This document shows positions 15,036 to 24,096 of a stretch of DNA of 39,912 nucleotides, piece by piece (the stretch's first letter is position 1; every line of letters begins with the position of its first letter). The notes beneath the pieces are model-generated. The model saw only the letters and a program-made list of their open reading frames with translations, was not told where the DNA came from and made no database searches. Position numbers and translations under genes: made by a program. The stretch spans positions 1 to 39,912 of the forward strand of contig DBZJ01000043.1 of the NCBI GenBank assembly GCA_002311635.1, read 5' to 3'. Source of the stretch: Syntrophaceae bacterium UBA1163 (GTDB lineage Bacteria > Desulfobacterota > BSN033 > UBA1163).

Positions 15036-16205
15036 ATGGATCAAAGCTCCATATACCTGGATAATGCCGCCAGTACCCGCGTTGACCCCAGGGTTATAGA
15101 AACCATGCTGCCGTACTTAAGCCAGGTATACGGAAACCCTTCCAGCCTTCATTCGGCCGGGAGAGAGGCCAAAGAGGCCATGGAAAAAGCCCGCGCGCTC
15201 ATTGCAGAATGCACGGGTGCAAAGGCTGAGGAGATCGTATTTACTTCAGGAGGGACAGAATCCAACAACTTAGCCATCAAAGGAATCGCCTTGTCCCGTT
15301 ATCGGGCGGGTAAACACATCATTATCTCGGCCATTGAACACGATTGTGTGCTGAACGCCTGCGGATGGCTTAAAACAATGGGTTTTGATGTCGACTTTCT
15401 GCCTGTCGACGAAAACGGTATCGTTAGGATCAATGAACTTGAAAAGACCATCCGCTCCGATACGATTTTGGTGTCGGCGATGCACGCTAACAATGAAATC
15501 GGAACTATTCAGCCGATTCAGGAAATCGGGTCAATCTGCAAAGCCCATGGAATCCCTTTTCATTCCGATGCAAGTCAATCCTTCAGCAAAATTCCTTTCG
15601 ATGTGAATGCCCTCAATCTTGATCTGGCAACCGTCAACTCCCACAAAATTTACGGTCCCAAAGGGGTAGGCGCCCTGTTTATTCGAAAAGGAATACGTAT
15701 CACCCCTCTTTTGCACGGCGGGGGCCATGAATACGGACTGCGTTCTTCCACTGAAAATATTCCTGGTATTGTAGGTTTTGCCCACGCGGCATTTCTGTGC
15801 CGAACCGAGCTTGAACCGGAGAACCGACGTTTGACCTGTTTAAGAGACAAGATGATCGATACGATTCTTGAGGCAATTCCTGTCGCTTATCTGAACGGTC
15901 ACCGCCACAAGAGGTTGCCCAACAATATCAATATGGGTTTCCGTGGACTCGAAGGGGAAGCGATTAAATTACTCCTCAGGCTTGATGAAGAAGGGATCGA
16001 GGTATCGACTGGATCAGCCTGTTCATCCAATGACGCTGAGAACAAGCCTTCCCACGTTTTGACCGCCATCGGCCTAAATCCGGTCCAGGCCCGAGGGGCC
16101 ATACGCATCACCCTTGGCCGGTTCACAACAGACAAAGAAGTGGGTACTTTTCTCCAGACACTCATGACCATTATCAAGGATTTAAAACCGATCACTTCAA
16201 TTTAA
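15036..16205 (+). CDS. cysteine desulfurase, NifS/IscS class
   Basis: This 389-aa PLP enzyme liberates sulfur from cysteine as a persulfide. Visible residues are YLDNAAST at the N-terminus, His102 (AIEHD), Asp178, the PLP Lys204 in NSHKIYGPKG, and the catalytic Cys329 in STGSACSS. The last sits in the short flexible loop of group I (NifS/IscS) enzymes. The length is normal. No IscU or NifU scaffold gene lies beside it, which sets it apart from housekeeping isc or nif loci. The sulfur acceptor may be the Fe-S domain protein encoded next, or the GTPase. It starts three bases after the GTPase stop, so the genes are co-translated. Confidence 0.9.
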   Translation: MDQSSIYLDNAASTRVDPRVIETMLPYLSQVYGNPSSLHSAGREAKEAMEKARALIAECTGAKAEEIVFTSGGTESNNLAIKGIALSRYRAGKHIIISAIEHDCVLNACGWLKTMGFDVDFLPVDENGIVRINELEKTIRSDTILVSAMHANNEIGTIQPIQEIGSICKAHGIPFHSDASQSFSKIPFDVNALNLDLATVNSHKIYGPKGVGALFIRKGIRITPLLHGGGHEYGLRSSTENIPGIVGFAHAAFLCRTELEPENRRLTCLRDKMIDTILEAIPVAYLNGHRHKRLPNNINMGFRGLEGEAIKLLLRLDEEGIEVSTGSACSSNDAENKPSHVLTAIGLNPVQARGAIRITLGRFTTDKEVGTFLQTLMTIIKDLKPITSI

Positions 16206-16217
16206 AAAGGAGAACCC

Positions 16218-16925
16218 ATGATGAACGACCCTTCGAGATCAAAAGAAGAGATTCTGCGACAATTGCCCGGCCTCGACTGCGGACTGTGCGGATCCAGGAC
16301 ATGTGTCCAATTCGCCGACATCCTGCAGGAGAAGCCGAATGAACTGGAAAAGTGCATCCACTTGGGCAAAGAGACTGTCAAACCCGTGGTTCAAAGTGCA
16401 GCGGAAGCAGATTTTTCATGCCAGAGTTGCAAAGAAAGAATGGCGGATATTCCATTGACATGGAAAGACTCGCTTGGGCGTGCCTATGACTTTATTCTCG
16501 ACTCGCTACCAGGAGACCCGGGCCCGCGGGAGATCATCCTCCCCCACAACCCGTCCCGTACCAGAGATCTGAACATACAGAAAGGGGATATCCTAATCGG
16601 AAGACCCTTGGGAATGTCATGTGGCTGTCCGATCACCCATTGCGGCATTGTCAGAGAAGTCGATCCTGTGAACGGCGTCATCACCTGGTGTGTCACGGGC
16701 CCGCTCAATCCGCGGACAAAAGGGTTCAAAGATCTGGGCTATTATTCGGCCGAGGCTTACGAAGGAGTTGTCACAGCTACCCAATCGGAGCTGAAAATCG
16801 GCATGCGGTACTTCTTTTTACCCCACCGCTGCATGCTGCAGTGGCGCCATTCGGGCCTTGTCAATTTTATCAATCGGTTCGACAACCGTTTATTTATCAG
16901 AGTGGAAGGCTTGTTCATCGGTTGA
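16218..16925 (+). CDS. Fe-S domain protein (PF04060-like) of unknown function
   Basis: This 235-aa protein begins with a Cys pattern (21, 24, 29, 46; LDCGLCGSRTC) typical of the four-Cys [4Fe-4S] domain found in RnfB and in the corrinoid Fe-S protein of the acetyl-CoA pathway. Further cysteines follow: CQSC (68, 71), CGC-x4-C (135, 137, 142) and Cys158. The C-terminal 160 residues are unlike any family I can name. As last gene of the ABC-GTPase-desulfurase operon it could be a scaffold, a carrier or the electron donor for cluster assembly. AAGGAG precedes the two adjacent ATG codons at 16218 and 16221. Either could be used. Confidence 0.75.
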   Translation: MMNDPSRSKEEILRQLPGLDCGLCGSRTCVQFADILQEKPNELEKCIHLGKETVKPVVQSAAEADFSCQSCKERMADIPLTWKDSLGRAYDFILDSLPGDPGPREIILPHNPSRTRDLNIQKGDILIGRPLGMSCGCPITHCGIVREVDPVNGVITWCVTGPLNPRTKGFKDLGYYSAEAYEGVVTATQSELKIGMRYFFLPHRCMLQWRHSGLVNFINRFDNRLFIRVEGLFIG

Positions 16926-16956
16926 CCGAATGGCCCTGTTCATTCATTTCTTTTGC

Positions 16957-17028
16957 CGGGATTGATAATTCTTTCGGCATTATGATAGTTATAGGCCAAG
17001 GTCCACCCCCGTCACGCTTCTCCAAGAA
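16957..17028 (-). pseudogene. relic of the 5' end of the oxoamine synthase gene
   Basis: Read on the minus strand this stretch still encodes YNYHNAERIIN, nearly identical to YNYHDAERIIN at the N-terminus of the synthase. Upstream bases around the start (GTGGACCTT, TTGGAGAAG) also match. About nine bases are deleted and the frame is lost on both sides. The relic has the same orientation as the full gene, so the two copies bracket the Rrf2/ABC/GTPase/desulfurase operon as direct repeats. Confidence 0.7.
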
Positions 17029-17322
17029 TCTCTTCAGCTTCTCTCTCCCATAAGAGACTGCGTCACAATCCTTGTTTGTCTTTGCGAACGAATGAAGAAA
17101 GGTGAATGAATAAAGACACATTCCATCCTTCTTGACATCAGGAAAACAACGGAGTTAAATGATAAACGGTTGGGTGTGTCGCGAGAATCGGGGGGGCGCG
17201 AACCAGGAAATCAGGATACCAGGAAATTAATGGAAAAATCTTTAACCCGATATTCTGATAGCCACTTCCTGATAAGCTGATAGTCTGATAACCGTTTTAT
17301 CGTATTTCAAGGAGCGTCACAC
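17029..17322. repeat. non-coding gap with degenerate ACCAGGAAATCAGG-type repeats
   Basis: The gap between the relic and the large kinase gene holds no credible gene. From about 17208 it contains direct copies of an ACCAGGAAAT unit. From about 17266 it contains inverted CTGATA units, so the ends could pair. The same unit recurs at about 30550-30600. AAGGAG (about 17310) serves the kinase start. Confidence 0.5.
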
Positions 17323-20300
17323 ATGAGTCCCATCAAGAAGAAATCCAAAAAAGAACTGCTGCGGCAGAGGGCGGAGAAGCCGCTCTCTGAAAAACCTCAG
17401 GTTGCCTCGAAGGTCGAGGACGAAGACATCACCGAGCTCAAGAAGGCGCAGGAAAAAGCCGAAACCGAACATGCCTTTCGCATTGCAGTCGAGAATTCTA
17501 TCCTCTCCGGAATTGCCGCCGCGGATCTGGAGGGAAGACAATCGTACGTTAATAATGGTTTCTGCCGAATGGTCGGCCGAAGCGAGGAGGAATTACTTGG
17601 AAGAAAACCACCCTTTGCCTATTGGCCCCCTGAGGAATTGGATCACATCAACAGGGTTTTCCAGACAGTAATGAGTGGCAAGGCTCCCCGTAACGGCCTT
17701 GAACTCCGCCTCATGAGAAAGAACGGAGAACGCTTTGATGCCTTGGTCCTGGCTTCACAGCTAAAAGATCATCAGGGAAAAGTCGTAGGCTGGATAGGAA
17801 CGTTCGGAGACATCACCCATCTTAAACAAGTGGAGAGCGAGCTCAAACAACTCAATACGCAGCTTGAGGAACGCCTCCGCCAGCGCACCACCGAGCTTGA
17901 AAATATAAACGAACAACTGAAACAAGAGATCATCGAGCACAAACGTGCCGAAGAGCCACTTCGCTACCTTGCTTCGTTTCCTGTGATAAACCCAAATCCG
18001 GCTGTGGAAGTAGATATGGCTGGAACCATCCAGTATCTTAACCCGGCAGCTAAAGAATTGTTTCCCGATCTTTCGACTTCTGGAATTAAACACCCATTGC
18101 TTGCGGGTTTGGAATCCTTCGCTACCGCTCTGAAAGAAAAAACAAAGAGTGCTCCCCTTAGGCGTGAAGTGAAGATTGGCAATTTCTGGTACGATCAAGC
18201 CGTTTTCTGTGTTCCGGATATGGATCGGATCCGTGTCTATAGCCGCGACATCACCGACCGCAAGCAGGCAGAGGCTTGGCTGAGGGCCGACCTTGGGGCC
18301 CTCACGCGAATGCATGACCTAAGCGGGAGGCTTTTGGGAACGGCGGGACTCCAGCCGCTGCTGCAGGAAATCATGGACGCGGCTGTCGCCATTGTGAGGG
18401 CCGAGTGGGGCACTCTGCAGCTGCTCGAAGGCGACTCACTACGGATTGTCGCCCATCACGGCCACCAACCCCCTTTTCTGGAGTTCTTTGCGGCCGCTGA
18501 GAACCGGACCTCCGTGTGCGGCGAGGCGACACGGCGCGGAGACCGTGTGGTCGTCCCGGACGTTGAGACGAATTCGCTGTTTGCCGGGACTCCTTCGCAG
18601 GTGGTGCTGCGCGAGGCCGGTGTGCGGGCGGTGCAGTCGACGCCGATGATTAACCGCAACGGCGTGCTGCTCGGCATCCTCACGACTCAATGGAGCGTTC
18701 CATATCAGCCCGATGAACACGATCTTTGGCGGATTGACCTGCTGGCTCGACAGGCGGCCGACCTGATCGAATATGCGAAGGCCGAGGAGGCACTGCGCGA
18801 AAGCGAGGCAAGGCTACGTCTGGCGCAGGAGAGCGGTAATGTCGGTGTGTGGGATCGGCACCCTGAGACCGGTGAAGGAAATTTCTCGCCCCAGTTGAAT
18901 AAGATCTACGGGCTGAAGGAGGGCACGATCCGAACATATGAGGATTGGCGGCAGCGCGTACACCCTGATGACATCCTGCGCGTTGAGGCCGAGCGTGACG
19001 AGGCGATTGCTCGAGACGAGCCGTTCAATTTGGAGTTCCGCATTTTCCATAGCTCCGGCGAGATTCGCTGGATCAACGCCAAAGGGGGCATAATCTACAA
19101 TAAGGCGGGCGAGAAAGTTCGCGTGCTCGGTGTCAACATCGAGATCACTGAGCGCAAGCGGATGGAAGAAGAACTCCGGAGATCGCGGGATGAGTTGGAG
19201 ATACGGGTTCAGGAACGTACCGTTGAGCTAGCTAAAGTCAATGAAGAATTGAGAACTGAAATTACTGAGCGAAGACGGACTGAAGAAGCTTTACGAAAAC
19301 TGACCTATGACCTCAATGAGCGGGTTAAAGAGATAAACTGTCTCCACTCAGTTTCTTACTACCTTGATAAACAATATCTTCTACTAGAAGAAAAGCTTAA
19401 GAGTATTGTTAATCTTATCCCTTCAGGATGGCAGTTTCCGGAGATAGTCTGTGCAAGACTCAATCTCGAAGGGAGGGAATATAAGACCGACAACTTCAGA
19501 GAAACTCCATGGAAACAGTCTAGCGATATCATTGTCCATGATGAAAGAATAGGAACGATAGACGTATTTTACTTAGAAGAGAAACCCGAAGACTACGAAG
19601 GACCTTTCTTGAAGGAAGAAAGAGGCCTTATTAACTCCATTGCCATTGAGCTCGGAGAAATGATCGGACACATGAAGTCTGATAGAGCCTTGATGGAACA
19701 ATCGAAGATCCTGGAGGGATTCTTTACTTCAACGATCACTCCTCTGGTATTTCTCGATAGGAATTTCAACTTTATCAGAGTCAATGAGGCCTACGCCAAC
19801 GCCTGCCAGCGTGACATTTCTGAATTTCCTGGACACAATCATTTCGAATTCTATCCTCACGAGGAAAATGAGGCCATCTTCAAGCAAGTGGCGGAGACAA
19901 AGACACCTTATCAAGCCTTTGCAAAACCGTTTTCCTTCCCCGACCATCCTGAGTGGGGGGATACGTATTGGGACTGGATTCTAACCCCATTGTTAGATGA
20001 TAAGGGTGAGGTGGAGTTTTTAGTTTTCTCCCTTGAAAATGTTACCGAGCAGAAGCGAGCAGAAGATGCCTTTCGAAAGGAATACAATTTCCGCAAGGCG
20101 ATTGAAAGCTCCATGGTTGCCGGTGTTGCGGTGACGGATCTCTCCAATAAACTCATCTATGTTAACAATGCTTTTTGCAAAATGGTCGGATGGAGCGAAG
20201 ATGAATTGGTTGGGATGTACCCTCCTTTTGTCTTTTGGCCGCCTGAATCTGTAAAGATTGCCGAGGAAATCGAACAAAATTTGGCCGGAAGGAAATCAGT

Positions 20301-22029
20301 GGAGGGTTTCGAGCTGCGACTTCGCCGGCGTAACAAAGAACGCTTTGACACTCTGATTTCTATCTCACCTCTCTCTGACACAAAAGGGGAGACAACGGGC
20401 TGGGTTGCGTCCTTCCTCGATATCACTAAGCGGAAACGGGCTCAAGAGGCTCTGAAGGCAGTCCACCAATATAACCGCAGTCTCATCGAGGCCAGTCTCG
20501 ATCCCCTTGTCACGATCAGTGCAGACGGAAAGGTGATGGATGTGAATGAGGCTACGAAGCTTGTGACCGGCATGACCCGCGAGGGACTTATCGGAAGCGA
20601 TTTCTCGGACTATTTTACGGACCCCGTGAGAGCTAAAGAAGGATACCAACGGGTCTTTACAGAGGGATTGGTTAGAGACTATCCTCTTGCCATCCGTCAT
20701 ACGTCGGGCAAAGTCGTAAACGTTTTATACAACGCAACGGTTTATAGAAACGAGGCTGGCGAGATCCAGGGCGTCTTTGCCACGGCCCGCGACATTACCG
20801 AGCTCACAGAAGCCCACAGGCGCATGGAAGCTACCAATTCTCTCCTGAACCTCTTTGTGAGAAAATCGACCCGAAAGGAGTATCTCGATTCTGTTATCGA
20901 ACTGATTCAGCCCTGGAGCGGTTGCCGTTGCGTGGGCATCCGGATATTGAATGAGAAAGATTATATCCCCTACGAGTCCTATGTGGGCTTCGATCAGGAG
21001 TTCTGGGAATCGGAGAATCTGCTTTCGGTAAAATATGACCAATGCGCGTGCATTCGGGTCGTCACGGGGAAACCCGACCCACAAGATAGACCTGCGATGA
21101 CGCCGGCGGGCTCCTTTCGTTGCGAGAATATGTTCAAATTTGCCGGAAGCCTGTCGGAAGAGGAGATGGCAAGATTCAGGGGTAAGTGCATTAAGAACGG
21201 GTTTAAGTCGATCGCCGTCGTTCCCATTCGGTACCGCGAAAAGATTACGGGGGCAATCCATTTCGCCGATGAATGCGAAGGGAAAGTCACCGTAGGCCGT
21301 ATCGAATTTATTGAGTCCATAGTACCCTTGATCGGAGAAGCGATCAATCGGTTCAACTTAGAGGAAGAATTGAAGGATTCGGAGGGACGTCTCCGTTATC
21401 TCTCTTCCCAGCTTCTGGCCGTCCAGGAAAACGAGAGAAAAAGGATCGCCGTAGAGCTCCATGACAGCATCGGGCAGATGCTGACGGCCATCAAATTCAA
21501 GATAGAGAGCATCCTTCAGGAAAAAAATAAGAAGAAATCTCTGGAGACCCTCGTTCCGCTGGTTCGAGAGACGATTGAGGAAACCAGGCGGATCCAGATG
21601 GATCTGCGGCCTTCCACGCTGGATGACATTGGGGTACTGGCCACCCTCGACTGGTTCTGCCGGGAATATCAAAAAATCTATTCCCGCATCCGTATCGAGA
21701 AAGAGATCGGCCTCCAGGAGAGCGAAGTCTCTGTTCCTCTCAAAACGGTGATCTACCGGCTGACCCAGGAGGCCCTCAACAATATCGCCAAACACAGCAA
21801 GGCTAACCTCGTTCATCTCTCGCTGCAGACGATAAGGGACAGGATTGAATTAATCATTAAAGATAACGGGACAGGATTCAGCTTGGAAGAAATTCTGTCG
21901 TCAGAAACGCCAAAGAAAGGACTGGGGCTTAACAGCATGAGGGAACGCACCGAACTTTCAGGGGGAACCTTCGCGATTGAGTCCGCCTCGGGCGCCGGTA
22001 CCACGATCAGAGCAAATTGGCCCATCTGA
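17323..22029 (+). CDS. giant soluble PAS/GAF histidine kinase, HisKA_3 (NarL-partner) type
   Basis: This 1568-aa kinase has no membrane helix. In order, approximately: PAS 45-175, coiled coil, PAS 205-320, GAF 321-490, PAS 495-620, coiled coil, GAF-like 665-790, PAS 795-915, PAS 915-1045, PAS 1045-1165, GAF 1175-1345, then HisKA_3 with His1380 (AVELHDSIGQ) and a C-terminal HATPase (NGTGFSL, KGLGLNSMRER). The first PAS and the one at 915-1045 are close copies (both have the YVNN-FC-MVG and FRI/FRK-starting pattern and the WPPE segment), so the protein grew by internal duplication. HisKA_3 kinases signal to NarL/FixJ-type regulators, and one is encoded convergently at 22754-23413. Ligands cannot be told. 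The RBS AAGGAG is good. Confidence 0.92.
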   Translation: MSPIKKKSKKELLRQRAEKPLSEKPQVASKVEDEDITELKKAQEKAETEHAFRIAVENSILSGIAAADLEGRQSYVNNGFCRMVGRSEEELLGRKPPFAYWPPEELDHINRVFQTVMSGKAPRNGLELRLMRKNGERFDALVLASQLKDHQGKVVGWIGTFGDITHLKQVESELKQLNTQLEERLRQRTTELENINEQLKQEIIEHKRAEEPLRYLASFPVINPNPAVEVDMAGTIQYLNPAAKELFPDLSTSGIKHPLLAGLESFATALKEKTKSAPLRREVKIGNFWYDQAVFCVPDMDRIRVYSRDITDRKQAEAWLRADLGALTRMHDLSGRLLGTAGLQPLLQEIMDAAVAIVRAEWGTLQLLEGDSLRIVAHHGHQPPFLEFFAAAENRTSVCGEATRRGDRVVVPDVETNSLFAGTPSQVVLREAGVRAVQSTPMINRNGVLLGILTTQWSVPYQPDEHDLWRIDLLARQAADLIEYAKAEEALRESEARLRLAQESGNVGVWDRHPETGEGNFSPQLNKIYGLKEGTIRTYEDWRQRVHPDDILRVEAERDEAIARDEPFNLEFRIFHSSGEIRWINAKGGIIYNKAGEKVRVLGVNIEITERKRMEEELRRSRDELEIRVQERTVELAKVNEELRTEITERRRTEEALRKLTYDLNERVKEINCLHSVSYYLDKQYLLLEEKLKSIVNLIPSGWQFPEIVCARLNLEGREYKTDNFRETPWKQSSDIIVHDERIGTIDVFYLEEKPEDYEGPFLKEERGLINSIAIELGEMIGHMKSDRALMEQSKILEGFFTSTITPLVFLDRNFNFIRVNEAYANACQRDISEFPGHNHFEFYPHEENEAIFKQVAETKTPYQAFAKPFSFPDHPEWGDTYWDWILTPLLDDKGEVEFLVFSLENVTEQKRAEDAFRKEYNFRKAIESSMVAGVAVTDLSNKLIYVNNAFCKMVGWSEDELVGMYPPFVFWPPESVKIAEEIEQNLAGRKSVEGFELRLRRRNKERFDTLISISPLSDTKGETTGWVASFLDITKRKRAQEALKAVHQYNRSLIEASLDPLVTISADGKVMDVNEATKLVTGMTREGLIGSDFSDYFTDPVRAKEGYQRVFTEGLVRDYPLAIRHTSGKVVNVLYNATVYRNEAGEIQGVFATARDITELTEAHRRMEATNSLLNLFVRKSTRKEYLDSVIELIQPWSGCRCVGIRILNEKDYIPYESYVGFDQEFWESENLLSVKYDQCACIRVVTGKPDPQDRPAMTPAGSFRCENMFKFAGSLSEEEMARFRGKCIKNGFKSIAVVPIRYREKITGAIHFADECEGKVTVGRIEFIESIVPLIGEAINRFNLEEELKDSEGRLRYLSSQLLAVQENERKRIAVELHDSIGQMLTAIKFKIESILQEKNKKKSLETLVPLVRETIEETRRIQMDLRPSTLDDIGVLATLDWFCREYQKIYSRIRIEKEIGLQESEVSVPLKTVIYRLTQEALNNIAKHSKANLVHLSLQTIRDRIELIIKDNGTGFSLEEILSSETPKKGLGLNSMRERTELSGGTFAIESASGAGTTIRANWPI

Positions 22030-22752
22030 GGATATTTCAAATTTCAAATTGCAGATTTCAAATTGAACGAAAAAGGCTTGAGACCAAGAATTGAGTAAAC
22101 GCATTCGCAATGTCTTTGGGTCTTTCAATCTCCGGTTTAAAGTCTCTGATTTGCAATATACACAAGGGATGGCAAAATGGATCAGGAACAGATGAAGGTC
22201 AGAACAAAGGATTTTGCTAAAAAGGTAATCTCTTTGTGTAGGCAGCTTCCTGCTACCCAGGAAGGACGGCTTGTTGGAGGCCAATTCTTCCGCTCAGGGA
22301 CTTCCGTAGGAGCAAACTATCGTGGCGCCTGCCGGGCGCGATCGAAGGCCGATTTCATCTCAAAACTTAGCATAGTACTTGAAGAAACAGATGAATCGCT
22401 CTATTGGATGGAGATTCTAAGCGAAAGCCGAATCGTGAATTCGAAACTCCTTACAGATCTAATAAAGGAGGCAAAAGAACTTATTGCCATATTTGTCTCA
22501 AGTCTTAACACGGCGAAAGGAAAATAAAACATATTTCAGATTTCAAAGTGCAGATTTCAAATTGAAAAACTACCCAAAACATTAGATCAGAAACCAAATA
22601 GAGATATTTCAGATTGCAGATCACAAGTTTAAGAGAGATATTTCGAGATTCCAAACGTTTCTCTTCGTCTTCAATCTGAAATTTGAGATCTGCAATTTGC
22701 AATGCATTTGATGTTTCAATTTGAAATCTGAAATCTGCAATTTGAAATTATA
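22029..22752. mobile_element. repeat-bounded unit carrying a four-helix-bundle gene
   Basis: AT-rich units of the type ATTTCAAATTGCAGATTTC occur at 22032-22065, in imperfect form at 22530-22570 and 22606-22640, and inverted at 22672-22750. The outermost copies are inverted relative to each other and enclose the four-helix-bundle gene. The left copy starts within a few bases of the kinase stop, and the right copy ends within a few bases of the response-regulator stop. The unit could be a non-autonomous mobile element, or a hairpin-forming intergenic repeat serving as a bidirectional terminator. A related repeat lies at 32174-32262. Confidence 0.45.
22177..22527 (+). CDS. four-helix-bundle protein (23S rRNA intervening-sequence/Avd-like family)
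   Basis: This 116-aa protein has the hallmarks of the family annotated as four-helix-bundle or S23 protein: KDFAKKVISLCRQLP, GGQFFRSGTSVGANYRGA, then SKLSIVLEETDESLYW and a final helix. Members occur inside rRNA intervening sequences and as intergenic single genes. They are structural relatives of the Avd accessory protein of diversity-generating retroelements. No reverse transcriptase or variable repeat is visible here. The gene sits between inverted AT-rich repeats (see the element entry). Its cellular role is not established. A modest AAGGGA RBS precedes the ATG. Confidence 0.8.
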   Translation: MDQEQMKVRTKDFAKKVISLCRQLPATQEGRLVGGQFFRSGTSVGANYRGACRARSKADFISKLSIVLEETDESLYWMEILSESRIVNSKLLTDLIKEAKELIAIFVSSLNTAKGK

Positions 22753-22753
22753 G

Positions 22754-23413
22754 TTATTCGCGTGACACCAGGCCTTTTTCGATGGCGAAGGTGGTCAGCG
22801 CCTGGATGCTGTGGAGATCCAATTTTTCCATCAGGTTGGCCCGGTGTTTTTCAACGGTTTTAACGCTGATACAGAGATCCTCGGCAATCTCTTTGTTCCT
22901 GTATCCTTCGGCAATCAGCTTCAAGATCTCGCGCTCCCGTTGGGTGAGGGTTTCCCAGGACGTACGGGATTTGAGGCTCTTTTTCCCTTCGATGTAGCCT
23001 TCAATCACCTTCTCTGAGATCTCAGGACTGATATAACGCGTGCCGCTTAAGACCTTCTTGACAGCCATGAGCAACTCGGAGTGCGTGGAATCCTTCAAGA
23101 GATATCCGTCAGCTCCGGCCCGGAAGGTGGCAAGGATGTATTCCTCAGCCCTGTGAACCGTCAAGACCAGGATCTTGGTCGCGGGCGATTCCCTCTTGAT
23201 CTCCTTAATGGCCTCCATGCCGTTCATCCTCGGCATGGAGAGGTCCGACAGGATGAGGTCGGGCTTGAGCTTTTTGACTTGCCGAATGGCTTCTCGGCCA
23301 TCCCCCGCCTCCCCGACGACCTCAAAATTGGCGTTCGAAGACAGGAGCGATCGCAACCCCTCCCTGAGGATGGTATGGTCTTCGGCGATAACGATTCGAA
23401 CTTTTTCGCTCAT
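22754..23413 (-). CDS. NarL/FixJ-type response regulator
   Basis: This 219-aa protein has a receiver domain with phospho-acceptor Asp57 (LILSDLSMPRMNG) and a LuxR-type helix-turn-helix (TQREREILKLIAEGYRNKEIA, then SVKTVEKHRANLMEKL). It is convergent with the giant HisKA_3 kinase gene across the repeat unit. HisKA_3 kinases partner with this regulator class, so they are probably cognate. Target promoters cannot be told. All key residues are present and the length is standard. It starts at an ATG 183 bp from the divergent receiver gene, so the shared gap may hold both promoters. Confidence 0.9.
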   Translation of the reverse strand: MSEKVRIVIAEDHTILREGLRSLLSSNANFEVVGEAGDGREAIRQVKKLKPDLILSDLSMPRMNGMEAIKEIKRESPATKILVLTVHRAEEYILATFRAGADGYLLKDSTHSELLMAVKKVLSGTRYISPEISEKVIEGYIEGKKSLKSRTSWETLTQREREILKLIAEGYRNKEIAEDLCISVKTVEKHRANLMEKLDLHSIQALTTFAIEKGLVSRE

Positions 23414-23596
23414 GAGTTAGGTTCCCCCTCTCCCTGTCCCCACCTATCCGCAGATGCCCTTCTTACTTAGTTTAGCCCCCCAAAATACTGTATATTCCCA
23501 CCTCCAACTACAGTGTATACCTTATTTACCATGTTTATAAAAATTAGTAAAGTGGGGAATAATCAGCAGGTATCTACTTTCATATTGAGAAAGGAT

Positions 23597-23992
23597 ATGA
23601 AACGCATACTCATTGTTGAGGACAACGCTTTTTTTATGCAATTTCTCAAAGAGACCATGCATTTCCGGTTCCCCTCGATCGATATGCTTGAAGCGGCCAA
23701 CGGAGAGGAAGCGATGCAGAAAATCAAAACGCTTTCACCCGAGGCCATCCTCATGGACCTCCGTTTGCCCGGAGAAAACGGCCTGGAGCTTACAAAAAAA
23801 ATAAAAGCTCAATACCCCGGCATCATCATCGTTATTCTGACCAATTATGATTTACCGGAATATCGAGAGGCTGCATACCAGTGCGGGGCGGATCATTTCG
23901 TTTCGAAGGACTCCTTCCTCAGTATCATCGGCTCCATTTTAACGAATCACGATACGGAGAAGGATAATTCAAATAGCACAGGAGCCCATTGA
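23597..23992 (+). CDS. stand-alone receiver-domain protein 1
   Basis: This 131-aa protein consists only of a receiver domain (MKRILIVEDN, phospho-acceptor Asp54 in ILMDLRLPGENGLEL, switch Thr at VILTN, Lys at VSKD) plus a short polar tail. Without an output domain it may act as a phosphate relay or a CheY-like protein-protein switch. It is a close paralogue of the receiver at 24097, so the pair arose by tandem duplication. The start at 23597 matches the paralogue and follows GAGAAAGG. An in-frame GTG at 23513 would add 28 residues without family support. The sequence before the domain is AT-rich and could carry its promoter. Confidence 0.85.
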   Translation: MKRILIVEDNAFFMQFLKETMHFRFPSIDMLEAANGEEAMQKIKTLSPEAILMDLRLPGENGLELTKKIKAQYPGIIIVILTNYDLPEYREAAYQCGADHFVSKDSFLSIIGSILTNHDTEKDNSNSTGAH

Positions 23993-24096
23993 AAGACCGA
24001 CCATGACACTCCGCCCAACCCGGCACCGGCCGGGAATCTCGGTGCGAGATAATGGAAGGGACCGATCAGAAATTCACTCAGGGGGAATAAAGGTTC

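Noticed and set aside
16619..17053. Plus-strand ORF of 144 aa overlapping the Fe-S protein gene
   Set aside because: It overlaps a conserved Cys-rich gene in another frame and runs through the synthase relic, with no RBS.
22177..22527. A diversity-generating retroelement around the Avd-like gene
   Set aside because: No reverse transcriptase, template repeat or variable repeat was seen nearby; only family similarity suggests it.
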